From the NCBI RefSeq assembly GCF_014905415.1, contig NZ_BNEO01000002.1, positions 682,001-746,000 on the forward strand: a DNA stretch of 64,000 nt, read 5' to 3'. The DNA is from Virgibacillus salexigens. Its GTDB lineage: Bacteria > Bacillota > Bacilli > Bacillales > Amphibacillaceae. The translations under genes and the position numbers were made by a program. Positions 1 to 9,442 of the stretch are shown here, one piece after another. The notes beneath the pieces are model-generated. The model was not told the DNA's origin, made no database searches, and was given only the letters and a program-made list of their open reading frames with translations. Position 1 is the first letter of the stretch. Every line of letters begins with the position of its first letter.

Positions 1-819
1 TCGATCTAATAAGTAGTCGATATCAAGGCCTTCTGGATCATGGAGAGCACCATACGCATCAGAAATACCTACAACTTTTGCACCAGCGTCATGCAAAAAT
101 TTAGCCAAGAAACTACCAGCATTACCAAAGCCTTGAACAACGATTCTTGCCCCTTTTACATCAATACCTTTTTTCTTGGCAGCTTCGTTTATACAAATTG
201 TAACCCCTTTTGCAGTTGCAGATTCCCTACCATGTGAACCCCCAAGCACAATTGGTTTACCTGTAATAAATCCTGGATTATTAAATTCATCAATACGACT
301 GTACTCATCCATCATCCATGCCATAATTTGTGAGTTAGTGAATACATCTGGTGCAGGAATATCTTTGGTTGGACCTACAATTTGACTAATTGCTCGTACA
401 TATCCTCTACTCAATCCTTCTAACTCGCGAAATGACATTTCTCTAGGATCACAAATGATTCCACCTTTTCCACCACCATAAGGTAAATCAACAATACCAG
501 CTTTTAAGCTCATCCATATAGAGAGTGCTTTTACTTCCGTTTCCGTAACATCCGGATGAAACCTTACGCCACCCTTTGTAGGTCCTACAGCATCATTATG
601 CTGCGCACGATATCCAGTAAAAACCTTTATAGAACCATCATCCATTCGAACTGGGATCCTTACTGTCATCATTCTTATCGGGTCTTTTAATAATTCAAAA
701 ACTTCATCAGGGTAACCCAATTTCTCCAATGCAGTTTTTACAACAGTTCGTGTTGAGCTCAATACATCCATTTTTTTGTTCGTTTCTTTGGTAGAGTCTG
801 CTGCGTTATCGGCTACCAT
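1..819 (-). CDS. gudB: NAD-dependent glutamate dehydrogenase (3' end outside window)
   Basis: It interconverts glutamate and 2-oxoglutarate plus ammonia. The 273 visible codons start at an ATG preceded by TAGGAGG. They show the Glu/Leu/Phe/Val dehydrogenase N-domain with the glycine-rich PYGGGKGG substrate and catalytic-lysine motif at about residue 115, then the entry to the Rossmann domain (VVQGFGNAGS). The stop lies beyond base 1. Next to ypbH, this is the gudB position of B. subtilis rather than rocG. B. subtilis 168 carries an inactivating 3-residue duplication around the VKA stretch; here the stretch reads ETEVKALSIW without duplication, so the enzyme is probably active. The N-terminus is extended relative to rocG-type enzymes. 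The family call is firm; gudB versus rocG rests on context. Confidence 0.93.
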   Translation of the reverse strand, partial: MVADNAADSTKETNKKMDVLSSTRTVVKTALEKLGYPDEVFELLKDPIRMMTVRIPVRMDDGSIKVFTGYRAQHNDAVGPTKGGVRFHPDVTETEVKALSIWMSLKAGIVDLPYGGGKGGIICDPREMSFRELEGLSRGYVRAISQIVGPTKDIPAPDVFTNSQIMAWMMDEYSRIDEFNNPGFITGKPIVLGGSHGRESATAKGVTICINEAAKKKGIDVKGARIVVQGFGNAGSFLAKFLHDAGAKVVGISDAYGALHDPEGLDIDYLLDR

Positions 820-875
820 GAATTTACCTCCTAGAATATCTCTAAAATATTTATTAATAGCTTTACTCAGAGATT

Positions 876-903
876 AGTATACACCTTCACTGTAAATATG
901 CAA
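876..903 (-). promoter_or_regulatory. Candidate SigA promoter of gudB
   Basis: The minus strand shows TTGCAT, a 16-base spacer and TATACT, ending about 57 bases before the gudB ATG. It was recognised by eye; expression has not been checked. Confidence 0.5.
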
Positions 904-957
904 TAAAATAACTACATTTTTTATAACTTCATGAGACAAAAATGTATATTTACTATG

Positions 958-993
958 CTGAAGAAAATCACCTCATGTAATCGGTGTCTTCAG
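958..993 (-). repeat. Imperfect inverted repeat, possible ypbH terminator
   Basis: CTGAAGA and TCTTCAG arms (7 bp) enclose a second CACC/GGTG stem with a 4-base bulge, in the gap between ypbH and gudB. It could end ypbH transcription, but no T-run follows on the minus strand, so the terminator role is doubtful. Confidence 0.3.
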
Positions 994-1068
994 TTTAAAA
1001 AAACTTTATTTTAACACCAGACCTATCGTAACATTTTCCTTAAAAACCATCTAGACTTACACTATAAT

Positions 1069-1647
1069 TTAATGGAACATGTGATGAATCTGCTCCACTG
1101 CTTGATTAGCATAGATCACTTTACCGTATTCCTTTAAACGATAAGAAGTGATTATACTTGGATATGCATATTCAGACATTACTGCGATAATATCCTCTCT
1201 GCTTTGTCCTTTTAAATCATCATCATTTAGTAACATATAATAGGTATCATCCATATGGTATACTTCACCACCATCTATTGATAGTGCTGTTAGGTAAGAG
1301 GCAACTTGAATAATATTCTCAAAATCTGTAAATGAAAACAACAATTCTTTACTTTCATCAAGCGTGACTTTCATTTCAATAAAATCATCTTCTGGGTCAA
1401 ATTCTTCTATTTTTTGTGTAACAACAACGTGCATTCCTTGTGCTTGCATTAGATGAACTTGTACGAGTAATGCTCCTTCAAGTTCAAATCCCAATTCTGT
1501 ACTCGCTTCATACATCATATCACTAAACAGGCTGCGGACACTTGACGCATCATACCATAAATCATCTTTATTAAACCCTCGTTCCATTAAGTCGTCAAAG
1601 GTTAAAAATATCGTAAATTGATTATTAGACACTCTTTCAATACGCAT
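1069..1647 (-). CDS. mecB: Adaptor protein MecA/MecB (YpbH)
   Basis: This is an adaptor that hands substrates to the ClpCP protease in the cytosol. The 192-residue protein begins MRIERVSNNQ, the typical N-terminal substrate-binding domain, followed by an acidic linker around residues 85-95 (EEFDPEDD) and a C-terminal ClpC-binding domain. The length matches YpbH/MecB (about 194) better than MecA (about 218), and YpbH sits next to gudB in B. subtilis. The SD AAAGGAGG lies 7 bases before the ATG. MecA regulates competence through ComK; MecB's role is less defined, so the true substrate is open. Confidence 0.9.
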   Translation of the reverse strand: MRIERVSNNQFTIFLTFDDLMERGFNKDDLWYDASSVRSLFSDMMYEASTELGFELEGALLVQVHLMQAQGMHVVVTQKIEEFDPEDDFIEMKVTLDESKELLFSFTDFENIIQVASYLTALSIDGGEVYHMDDTYYMLLNDDDLKGQSREDIIAVMSEYAYPSIITSYRLKEYGKVIYANQAVEQIHHMFH

Positions 1648-1788
1648 ATAGTATCCTCCTTTTGAGTCGCATTAGAATATACAACTGAAGCAAAGCATCA
1701 TTTTTGCAGTAATATTACACTTCATATTAAACATCACTTACTACACTATATGCTCAGGATGTTATTCTTGAACTTGGCAACCTTACTT

Positions 1789-2556
1789 TTATGTCTTTTT
1801 CTCTAAAGTAATGACATGACACTGAGATCTGGTACCTAAACGAAAAGGCAAAGTTGTAAAACCATACCCTTCACTTACTAATATAGATGTATTTTGCACA
1901 TTTTTAAAGCTTCCTGACTCGTATGGCCCGAATCCAAGGAATCGAATTTGCCCCCCATGTGTGTGGCCTGATAATACAAGCTGAATGGCTGCTTTTTGTG
2001 TATCACATAATGTATAAAAACCCATTGGATCATGTGTCAGTAATATTCTAAAATCCCCAGTAATACCTTTGTTTGCCATCTCGAAATTAGGTTCTCCGTA
2101 TTTCATACAATCTAGTGCAAGTAAAGTGATTTTTTTTTGATGGTTCATTAATTCTTCATTTGTATTTTTTAGTATCGTAATGTTCTCAGCCAACAGCAAT
2201 TCGATTAAATCATTCGTATTTACTTCATAATCATTATTACCCCAGATAAAATAAATCGTAGGACATAGTTGTTTAAGTAAATGCAAATTCTTTCTTGTTC
2301 TGCTTAGTGGAACATATTTTTCTGTTAAATCTCCACCAATCACTATAATATCCACATGCTTCTTTATTTTATCAATCGTCTTCTTATTTATTCTACGTCG
2401 ATGAATATCTGAGATGAAAAAGATGCGAAACATATGAAATTCTTCTGGTAAACAATTATGCTGTATGGAATGATAATGCGTAGTATCCAAATATGCTAAA
2501 TAAATCATGGAACCTATTATAATCAGAATCAACAATGCGCTGCATAAAATTATCAA
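1789..2556 (-). CDS. ypbG: Membrane-anchored metallophosphoesterase (YpbG-like)
   Basis: This is a calcineurin-type phosphoesterase. After one N-terminal membrane segment (about residues 2-22) the metal-ligand motifs follow in order: SDIH near residue 50, GGDLT near 75, GNND near 107, LLTHD near 173 and SGHTHGGQ near 197. The anchor and YkuE-like spacing suggest a catalytic domain at the membrane. The start is a TTG preceded by AAAGGGG at 10 bases; there is no better ATG before the membrane helix. The usual GNHD motif reads GNND, a conservative change. The physiological substrate is unknown. It occupies the ypbG slot, between ypbH and ypbE/ypbD. Confidence 0.85.
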   Translation of the reverse strand: MIILCSALLILIIIGSMIYLAYLDTTHYHSIQHNCLPEEFHMFRIFFISDIHRRRINKKTIDKIKKHVDIIVIGGDLTEKYVPLSRTRKNLHLLKQLCPTIYFIWGNNDYEVNTNDLIELLLAENITILKNTNEELMNHQKKITLLALDCMKYGEPNFEMANKGITGDFRILLTHDPMGFYTLCDTQKAAIQLVLSGHTHGGQIRFLGFGPYESGSFKNVQNTSILVSEGYGFTTLPFRLGTRSQCHVITLEKKT

Positions 2557-2588
2557 CCTACACTTACCCCTTTATCTACTTTACCTTT

Positions 2589-2927
2589 TTATATAAGTTC
2601 CTCTAATGGTAGAGCATTATTAATCATTTGTATTAAATCTTCACCAAACCAAAGATATGCACCTAACATAAGAATTAACAAAACTGTAAGAATCAAAAGG
2701 AATCGTTTAAATGGCACACTTATTTTAATATGTGTGGGTGCTTTTTTATTACTATGAATTTCCTTACGTGGGGGTAAATTAAGGATATCTACCTCTCGCG
2801 ACCGATGTCCTTCGTTTGCTTTTTTTTCATCGGAGGCATTTTCTTTATCTGTATTCTTTTCAACTTCATTTAATAAACTTCTGAGTTCTTCTGCTTGATC
2901 TTCTAATTTTTTAGCCTGTTGACTCAT
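2589..2927 (-). CDS. Small single-pass membrane protein in the ypbE position
   Basis: The 112-residue protein has a charged, coiled-coil-like N-terminus (residues 1-45, rich in E, K and Q), a basic linker and one membrane helix (about residues 73-92, LLILTVLLILMLGAYLWF), then only about 17 residues outside. ATG 2927 has GAGG at 9 bases, which I prefer to the upstream TTG at 2936. It overlaps the end of ypbD by 17 bases. In B. subtilis this slot holds YpbE, whose outer part carries a LysM domain; no LysM is visible here, so the protein is either a shortened YpbE or unrelated. Function unknown. Confidence 0.7.
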   Translation of the reverse strand: MSQQAKKLEDQAEELRSLLNEVEKNTDKENASDEKKANEGHRSREVDILNLPPRKEIHSNKKAPTHIKISVPFKRFLLILTVLLILMLGAYLWFGEDLIQMINNALPLEELI

Positions 2928-3507
2928 TTTTACCAACCTCGCTTTTCAGACGAATAACTAATCCAAGTAAACAATCTACAATAAAGTGAGCGACAATCGT
3001 TACAACTAAATTTTCCGTTAAGTGAAATAAATATCCAATATAAAAACTTATTAACAATACTCCAATGAGCAATACGGGTTTTCTCAGGTATCTTAAATGA
3101 ACAAGCGCAAAAATAAAACTAGCTATGAGATACCCGAATGACGTCTGAAGTACACCACGAAATAAAATCTCCTCTGCAAAAGCTACCATTAAGGATATAA
3201 GAATAATGAACGTAACTGACTGATTACGAAAAAGTCGATCATTAATTCCACCATCATCATAGTAGGAAGGCGGTAAAAACCGAATCAGTAATAGATCAAC
3301 ACCAACTATGATAAGACCTGGTAAGACACCATAATAAAGGATATCTTGATTATCCCACGCAAATAATCGCAGCCAATCACGAAAGAAAGAATCAAATAAA
3401 ATAAAGCTGCCTGCCAGACTAATAAAAATTAACACGAATTGCGAAATAATGAGTTGTGTTCTTATTTCATGATCTTCCATATGTTTTATTTGTTCACTCT
3501 GTTTCAT
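2911..3507 (-). CDS. ypbD: CPBP-family intramembrane protease (YpbD)
   Basis: This is a polytopic membrane protein of the CAAX-protease/bacteriocin-processing (Abi) family, 198 residues. Near residue 135 it has EEILFRG (the EExxxR catalytic motif), and about 25 residues later FALVHL (FxxxH), both within membrane helices; five to six hydrophobic segments are apparent. ATG 3507 has GGAG at 6 bases; the longer TTG start at 3519 is less likely. The start lies inside the recS stop region (14-base overlap), which suggests translational coupling. The substrate is unknown. Confidence 0.88.
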   Translation of the reverse strand: MKQSEQIKHMEDHEIRTQLIISQFVLIFISLAGSFILFDSFFRDWLRLFAWDNQDILYYGVLPGLIIVGVDLLLIRFLPPSYYDDGGINDRLFRNQSVTFIILISLMVAFAEEILFRGVLQTSFGYLIASFIFALVHLRYLRKPVLLIGVLLISFYIGYLFHLTENLVVTIVAHFIVDCLLGLVIRLKSEVGKNESTG

Positions 3508-5033
3508 CTTTAACTCCAACTAGTAGTTTTCCTTTTAACTTGTCTTGCCATGTTTCTGTCATTTCTTCCATTGGAACTATTTGTACTGGACTCCAATGAT
3601 CCCAACTGAAACCACAATTAGTACAGCATTGATATTTAGGCGTTTTATAACCTGATTGAAATTCATGATAAAGATACTTTCTAAGACAATCTTTCTGATG
3701 TACCCAAGTTAAAAATTTATTTAGTTTTGCTTGTTTCATGGTAATTCTATGTTGACAATATTCATTAATTTGTTGCCTGGCACGAAGCCAAACATTATTT
3801 TTGAAAAAAATCGTGTTATCTTTTATTATCCCGTGGTGTTCAAGTTGATAACAAATAAAACGCCACTGTACTTCATTTATATGAAATCGATTCATCGCTT
3901 CTCCCTTGACTGGCAACGGCTGATCTGCCATGTACAGATTATATAAATGTTCAAATATAACCATTACATCATGTTTAGTTGGCAGATCCTTCTTAATAAT
4001 ATTCTTCGGTAAATGGATATCTTTTTTGGAATATAGTAAAAAACTAACACTTGCCTCACCGTCTCTGCCGGCTCTTCCAATTTCTTGAATATAGGATTCG
4101 ACCTGAGTAGTTAAGTGATAATGAATGATGAGACGTATATTTTGCTTATTAATCCCCATACCGAAGGCGCTGGTACAACAAACAATATCCAATTGATTAT
4201 TCATAAACTGTTGCTGAATAGTTATTCGATCATGTTGGTCCATGCCACCATGATAAACAGCAATGCGATAACCTAAATTTTGAATTAAGATCTGCGATAC
4301 TTTTTCAGCAGCCTGTCTACTTGAAAAATAAATTAAACTTGGGACGCGGTATTTTTTACACAAAGCGATGATTTTCGCATTCTTTTCCTGATCATCGTTC
4401 ACTTCCTTAATACAAAACGCAATATTATCCCGATCCATGTCATATACATGCTTTACCATTTTTTGATTACCTAAAGCTTGAATAATATCTTCTTGAACTT
4501 TTGGAGTAGCTGTAGCACTTAATGCTAATACAGCTGGATAATTACACACATGAATAATTTCGTGTAACTTTAAATAATCTGGTCTGAATTCATGGCCCCA
4601 TTGTGATATACAATGGGCCTCATCAATCACAAACAAGCTAACTTTTACCTCACCGAGCTTTTGTTGTATCTGATCATGCTGTAATAATTCTGGAGAAACA
4701 TAGACCAGCTTATAATGACTTAGGTTACGGAGCACATCGTTACGCTCCCTATAGTCCATAAAACTATTGATCGCTACCGCTTGCTTAAAATTCATCGCTT
4801 TTAATTGTTTAACCTGGTCAATCATTAGCGAAATAAGCGGTGAAACTACAATAGTTAAACCTTCTAATAATCGAGCTGGCAATTGATAACAGATCGACTT
4901 CCCTGATCCAGTTGGCAAGATTCCTAAAACATTCTTCCCTTCCATTATGTCTTGAATAATTTCTTTCTGACCTAATCGAAAAGAAGGATAGCCGAAAAAC
5001 TTATCTAATTGGTTTTGTAATAAAGTATATTGT

Positions 5034-5050
<17 letters not shown>
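3494..5050 (-). CDS. recS: ATP-dependent DNA helicase, RecQ family (RecS)
   Basis: A 3'-5' superfamily 2 DNA helicase for repair and recombination. At 518 residues it is shorter than canonical RecQ (about 600). Walker A GILPTGSGKS is at residues 43-52 and the DEAH box is at 143-146, followed by CISQWGHEFRPDY. The second RecA domain has YFSSRQAAEK, QQQFMNNQLDIVCCTSAFGMGI and EIGRAGRDG. The C-terminal part is reduced and ends with a CCTNC cysteine cluster; no HRDC domain is seen. B. subtilis has RecQ and the short RecS; position and length fit RecS. It overlaps both neighbours (ypbB upstream by 17 bases, ypbD downstream by 14), and its SD lies inside ypbB. Confidence 0.93.
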
Positions 5051-6486
<1,436 letters not shown>

Positions 6487-6523
6487 TATATATATTTATA
6501 TTCTACAATATCCATATCCATAG

Positions 6524-6562
6524 AAAAAGTGTTTTAGCAGAATCAAGTCTAAAACACTTTTT
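6524..6562. terminator. Bidirectional terminator between fer and rsiX
   Basis: A perfect 14-bp stem (AAAAAGTGTTTTAG with its complement) and an 11-base loop, A-run on one side and T-run on the other, between converging genes. Confidence 0.85.
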
Positions 6563-6570
6563 TATTCGCA

Positions 6571-7728
6571 TTAGTTAACTTCTACCGGGTTCACGGCTTT
6601 AGGAACAGGGACAGGCTTGGTTAAGTCATATTCTCCTATCTGTTCGCTGGAAAAGTTGTTAAACTTTACTCTGTTGTATTCATAACTTTTGGCAGTCATT
6701 AATATAGATTCAATCAGTAATATCCCGTTCCTATTGGTAAGCTCTACATTATTTGTAAGTGTAAATTGCAGTAGGTCATTAGCAGTTGACACTTGATATT
6801 GAAGTTCTTTTGGTATCGTTTGTTTAATATACTTATTTTTACCCCTCGTTTGCAACTTTTGAATGGCAGCATCTATCGATTCAGATTCATTGTTCGATAT
6901 TTCAATTAAATGACGTTGGTTGTTTCTCTCATATAACTTATAACTATACTTCACTGTATCCTCTATCGAAAGTGAGTTCACGTTCCCTAAAGCTCCTAGG
7001 TCCACTTGATCCTTATTTCCTTTACTGAAATAAGCCATATCGATGCCATAAGGTCGAAACATGTTGCCGACCATTCGTTCAAACATCCTTGGCACCGCAG
7101 ACCCTTCCCCTAAAGCAAAATGATCAGGTAATTGCAAAGTGACACGCTTTGCATCTTCATCTATTTGATAAGTAATGCCATGAAACAAATATTGGTTTTG
7201 ATTTATCTTAAGTCTATCTATATATTGATCCAAATGATTGTAAGCAGTCTCCAGTTCCCTGTTTGTTGAAACAACAAAAGCAAAGGGAATCGTATGTTGT
7301 ATTTGTTCATCTGCGATGGAAGCATAAAGAACACGATGATTAGATGGTAGTTCATGGAGAACATATGAATCATTTTCTTTTGCAGGATCAACTGCCATAT
7401 GTTCCTCTTTCGTTTCTATGCGGTTAACATCTCTGGAAGCATCAGTCTCAACACTTGATCTGTCTTCTTGATTGGCGGTCCATTCACTTGTATTATCTTC
7501 ACTCGTTTGAAAAGAATTAAACAAATCAGGAACAATAAGAATTAAAATAATAGCAGCTGTTATAAGAGCTGTCACCGGTAATAATCGTTTATTACGTTTG
7601 TTTTTCTCATTCTTTTCCATTTGTAATAAGAATTTTTGATAAACCTCTTTTTTTGATCGATGATCCGTAACTTCAGGAAGGTGCTTAAGCCTATTTTTCA
7701 AGTTTTGCTTCTTTTCGTCTTTATTCAT
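6571..7728 (-). CDS. rsiX: Anti-sigma-X factor RsiX
   Basis: Membrane protein holding SigX inactive. The 385-residue sequence has a basic cytoplasmic N-terminal domain (1-46), one membrane helix (about 48-66, LLPVTALITAAIILILIVPD) and a long extracytoplasmic part, the architecture of RsiX in B. subtilis (about 368 residues). It overlaps the sigX stop by 8 bases with GGGAGG as SD, so it is translationally coupled. The outer domain is weakly conserved and its signal unknown. Identification relies on architecture plus the sigX partner. Confidence 0.88.
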   Translation of the reverse strand: MNKDEKKQNLKNRLKHLPEVTDHRSKKEVYQKFLLQMEKNEKNKRNKRLLPVTALITAAIILILIVPDLFNSFQTSEDNTSEWTANQEDRSSVETDASRDVNRIETKEEHMAVDPAKENDSYVLHELPSNHRVLYASIADEQIQHTIPFAFVVSTNRELETAYNHLDQYIDRLKINQNQYLFHGITYQIDEDAKRVTLQLPDHFALGEGSAVPRMFERMVGNMFRPYGIDMAYFSKGNKDQVDLGALGNVNSLSIEDTVKYSYKLYERNNQRHLIEISNNESESIDAAIQKLQTRGKNKYIKQTIPKELQYQVSTANDLLQFTLTNNVELTNRNGILLIESILMTAKSYEYNRVKFNNFSSEQIGEYDLTKPVPVPKAVNPVEVN

Positions 7729-8257
7729 CCACGATCCCTCCCTTGCTACGAAATTCTAATTGTTTCCTTAACTCTTTTAACCCTCTATGTTGTGTGGTTT
7801 TCACTTTACTCTCGGTAAAATTTAATATTTCTGCCGTTTCTTTAATGGAAAATGATTGTATGTATCGCAATATAATGACGCTTTTTTGGTCGAACGTGCA
7901 ATGATCAAGACACTGGTAAATAGCTTGTATTTCTTCATTCTGAATAGCTAATTCTTCTGGTAAAAAAGCATGATCTTCCACAAGCTCTTCTTTCACTGAC
8001 CAGTCAAAGAAGGATAAGATTCGTTTTTTTCGTCTGGTTTGTTTTCGAAAATAATCGATCGTTACATGACGAGCAATGGAAAACAGCCAGGTTTTAATAC
8101 TGCTTTCTCCCTTAAAGCTTTTATGTGATTTTAAAACTTTAATGTAAACTTCTTGAACCAAATCCTCCGTTGTAGATTTATCCTTCACCATATAAAATAT
8201 GAATTGATAAAGATCATGATGGTAGTTATCATATAACTGATCAAAAACGATCTTCAT
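7721..8257 (-). CDS. sigX: ECF sigma factor SigX
   Basis: An extracytoplasmic-function sigma factor directing envelope-modification genes in B. subtilis. 178 residues contain region 2 (LYDNYHHDLYQFIFYMVKD, then TTEDLVQEVYIKVLKS and the -10 contact IKTWLFSIARHVTIDYFRK) and region 4 (IILRYIQSFSIKETAEILNF followed by SKVKTTQHRGLKELRK). The ATG has GGAGG at 6 bases. It is followed at once by rsiX. In B. subtilis sigX-rsiX directly follows resE; here two extra genes intervene. Confidence 0.92.
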   Translation of the reverse strand: MKIVFDQLYDNYHHDLYQFIFYMVKDKSTTEDLVQEVYIKVLKSHKSFKGESSIKTWLFSIARHVTIDYFRKQTRRKKRILSFFDWSVKEELVEDHAFLPEELAIQNEEIQAIYQCLDHCTFDQKSVIILRYIQSFSIKETAEILNFTESKVKTTQHRGLKELRKQLEFRSKGGIVDE

Positions 8258-8279
8258 AAAGGTCCTCCGTTCACCTAAA

Positions 8280-8307
8280 TAGTCGATGATTCCATAAAAA
8301 AGTTACA
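8280..8307 (-). promoter_or_regulatory. ECF-type autoregulatory promoter of sigX
   Basis: The minus strand reads TGTAAC, exactly 16 bases, then CGACTA, which matches the SigX/SigW class (TGAAAC/TGTAAC and CGAC). It ends 22 bases before the sigX ATG. This implies positive autoregulation as known for sigX. Confidence 0.75.
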
Positions 8308-8399
8308 TAGTGAATTATACTTCATACTATAAATTGACTAAATCAGTAGTGCAATACTTATTCAAATAGTGACCTGTAGTAATTTTAATTCTCTATTCA

Positions 8400-8439
8400 A
8401 ATAAAATCAGCTTGTGAAACAAGGTAGTCTCACAAGCTG
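8400..8439 (-). terminator. Terminator after the ECF S-component gene
   Basis: A perfect 10-bp stem CAGCTTGTGA/TCACAAGCTG with a 12-base loop followed on the minus strand by ATTTTATTT. It separates the preceding genes from sigX. Confidence 0.75.
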
Positions 8440-8448
8440 TCCATCATC

Positions 8449-8955
8449 TTATTTTACATCAATCCACGTCATCCTATATTTTTTAATTAAATAGTTTATG
8501 ATTGGAAAAAAGAAACTCATAAATAAAACATTGCCGATTGCATGATTAGTATCAAAAGGGATTCCAGCAATATAATACGGCCAAAATGCACCACTGATTT
8601 GATAGGTAGTTAAAGAAATAATAAATCCATAAAAATAACCACTCAAGAATGATAATAACAGGATATAAAGAAATGGCAGCCGGGGAAAAAATTTACCGAT
8701 CCATCCACTTATTATTCCAATGATTCCCCAAGATACAGTTTGCCATATTGTCCATATTCCCATGCCTAAAAGTATATTCGAGACAAAGGATATAATTAAA
8801 GCTAATAATACACCTGCTATTGGCCCTAGTGTCAAACCAGATATAATGATAATTGAAGTCACTGGCTGTACATTCGGTATAAAGACAAAGAAGTACCGAC
8901 CAACAATTGCCAAAGCTGCTAACACTGCTAATAACGTTATTTTATATGTGTTCAC
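8449..8955 (-). CDS. ECF transporter S-component (substrate-binding membrane subunit)
   Basis: A small membrane protein with five to six hydrophobic helices over 168 residues. It resembles energy-coupling-factor S-components (NVQPVTSIIIISGLTLGP, then a WQTVSWGIIG helix), which bind a vitamin or metal chelate and use the shared EcfAAT module encoded elsewhere. The GTG start has a weak GGGAA upstream. The gene begins 5 bases after the DUF4430 lipoprotein gene, so they are almost certainly co-transcribed. S-components next to DUF4430 (transcobalamin-like) proteins have been linked to cobalamin-type cofactors; that assignment is inference here. No cobalamin riboswitch was seen. Confidence 0.8.
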   Translation of the reverse strand: MNTYKITLLAVLAALAIVGRYFFVFIPNVQPVTSIIIISGLTLGPIAGVLLALIISFVSNILLGMGIWTIWQTVSWGIIGIISGWIGKFFPRLPFLYILLLSFLSGYFYGFIISLTTYQISGAFWPYYIAGIPFDTNHAIGNVLFMSFFFPIINYLIKKYRMTWIDVK

Positions 8956-8960
8956 TCAAA

Positions 8961-9392
8961 TTATTCCCAAGCCTGGAAATCAAATACAACCTTATCATCT
9001 GGTTTTAATTTATATTCTGCAGCTCCAACGGTAGGCATGTCCCCATTTACAGTATAAACCCACCCTTTTTGTTCGCCTTCTTTCGCTGATAAACGTTCAA
9101 TTGAGGTTATAAATGTACCATCTTGTTCTGTTTCAATATAGAAATTCTCTTCCATTACATCCATGAGAATGGCGCCCTCTTCAATAGGGATTTCTTTTTC
9201 ATGTAAGTATTCCTCACCATTATCTTTTGAGATTGTTATCAAGACTTTTTCTTCATTTTGCTCGGTTTGGGTTTGCTGGTTCTCCGACGTTTGATTCGGT
9301 TCTGCAGGAGCACCTTGTTCCTCTGTTCCACAACCTGTTATGAAGACTAGAATAACCAGTATAGGAACAAACCGTTTTAGCCATGTTTTCAT
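8961..9392 (-). CDS. DUF4430-domain lipoprotein
   Basis: A predicted surface lipoprotein of 143 residues. It has a basic N-terminus, hydrophobic stretch and lipobox FITGC (Cys about residue 21), then a Q/N/E-rich tether and a C-terminal DUF4430 domain, the fold shared with the C-terminal domain of transcobalamin/intrinsic factor: EEGAILMDVME, FITSIERLSAKEGEQKGW, YTVNGDMPTVGAAEY and a final GDKVVFDF-like strand. ATG 9392 has AAAGG at 9 bases; the first ATG (9401) sits right on that SD. Only about 50 bases separate it from resE, with no terminator, so it may be expressed with resDE. It probably presents a ligand to the adjacent S-component (inference). Confidence 0.85.
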   Translation of the reverse strand: MKTWLKRFVPILVILVFITGCGTEEQGAPAEPNQTSENQQTQTEQNEEKVLITISKDNGEEYLHEKEIPIEEGAILMDVMEENFYIETEQDGTFITSIERLSAKEGEQKGWVYTVNGDMPTVGAAEYKLKPDDKVVFDFQAWE

Positions 9393-9442
9393 CCGGATCA
9401 TCCTTTCTATTCCTAATCATCGTAACCATACCATAACCTGGA

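Noticed and set aside
9393-9442. Cobalamin riboswitch for the DUF4430 gene
   Set aside because: The gap is only 50 bases, too short for the class, and shows no conserved elements.
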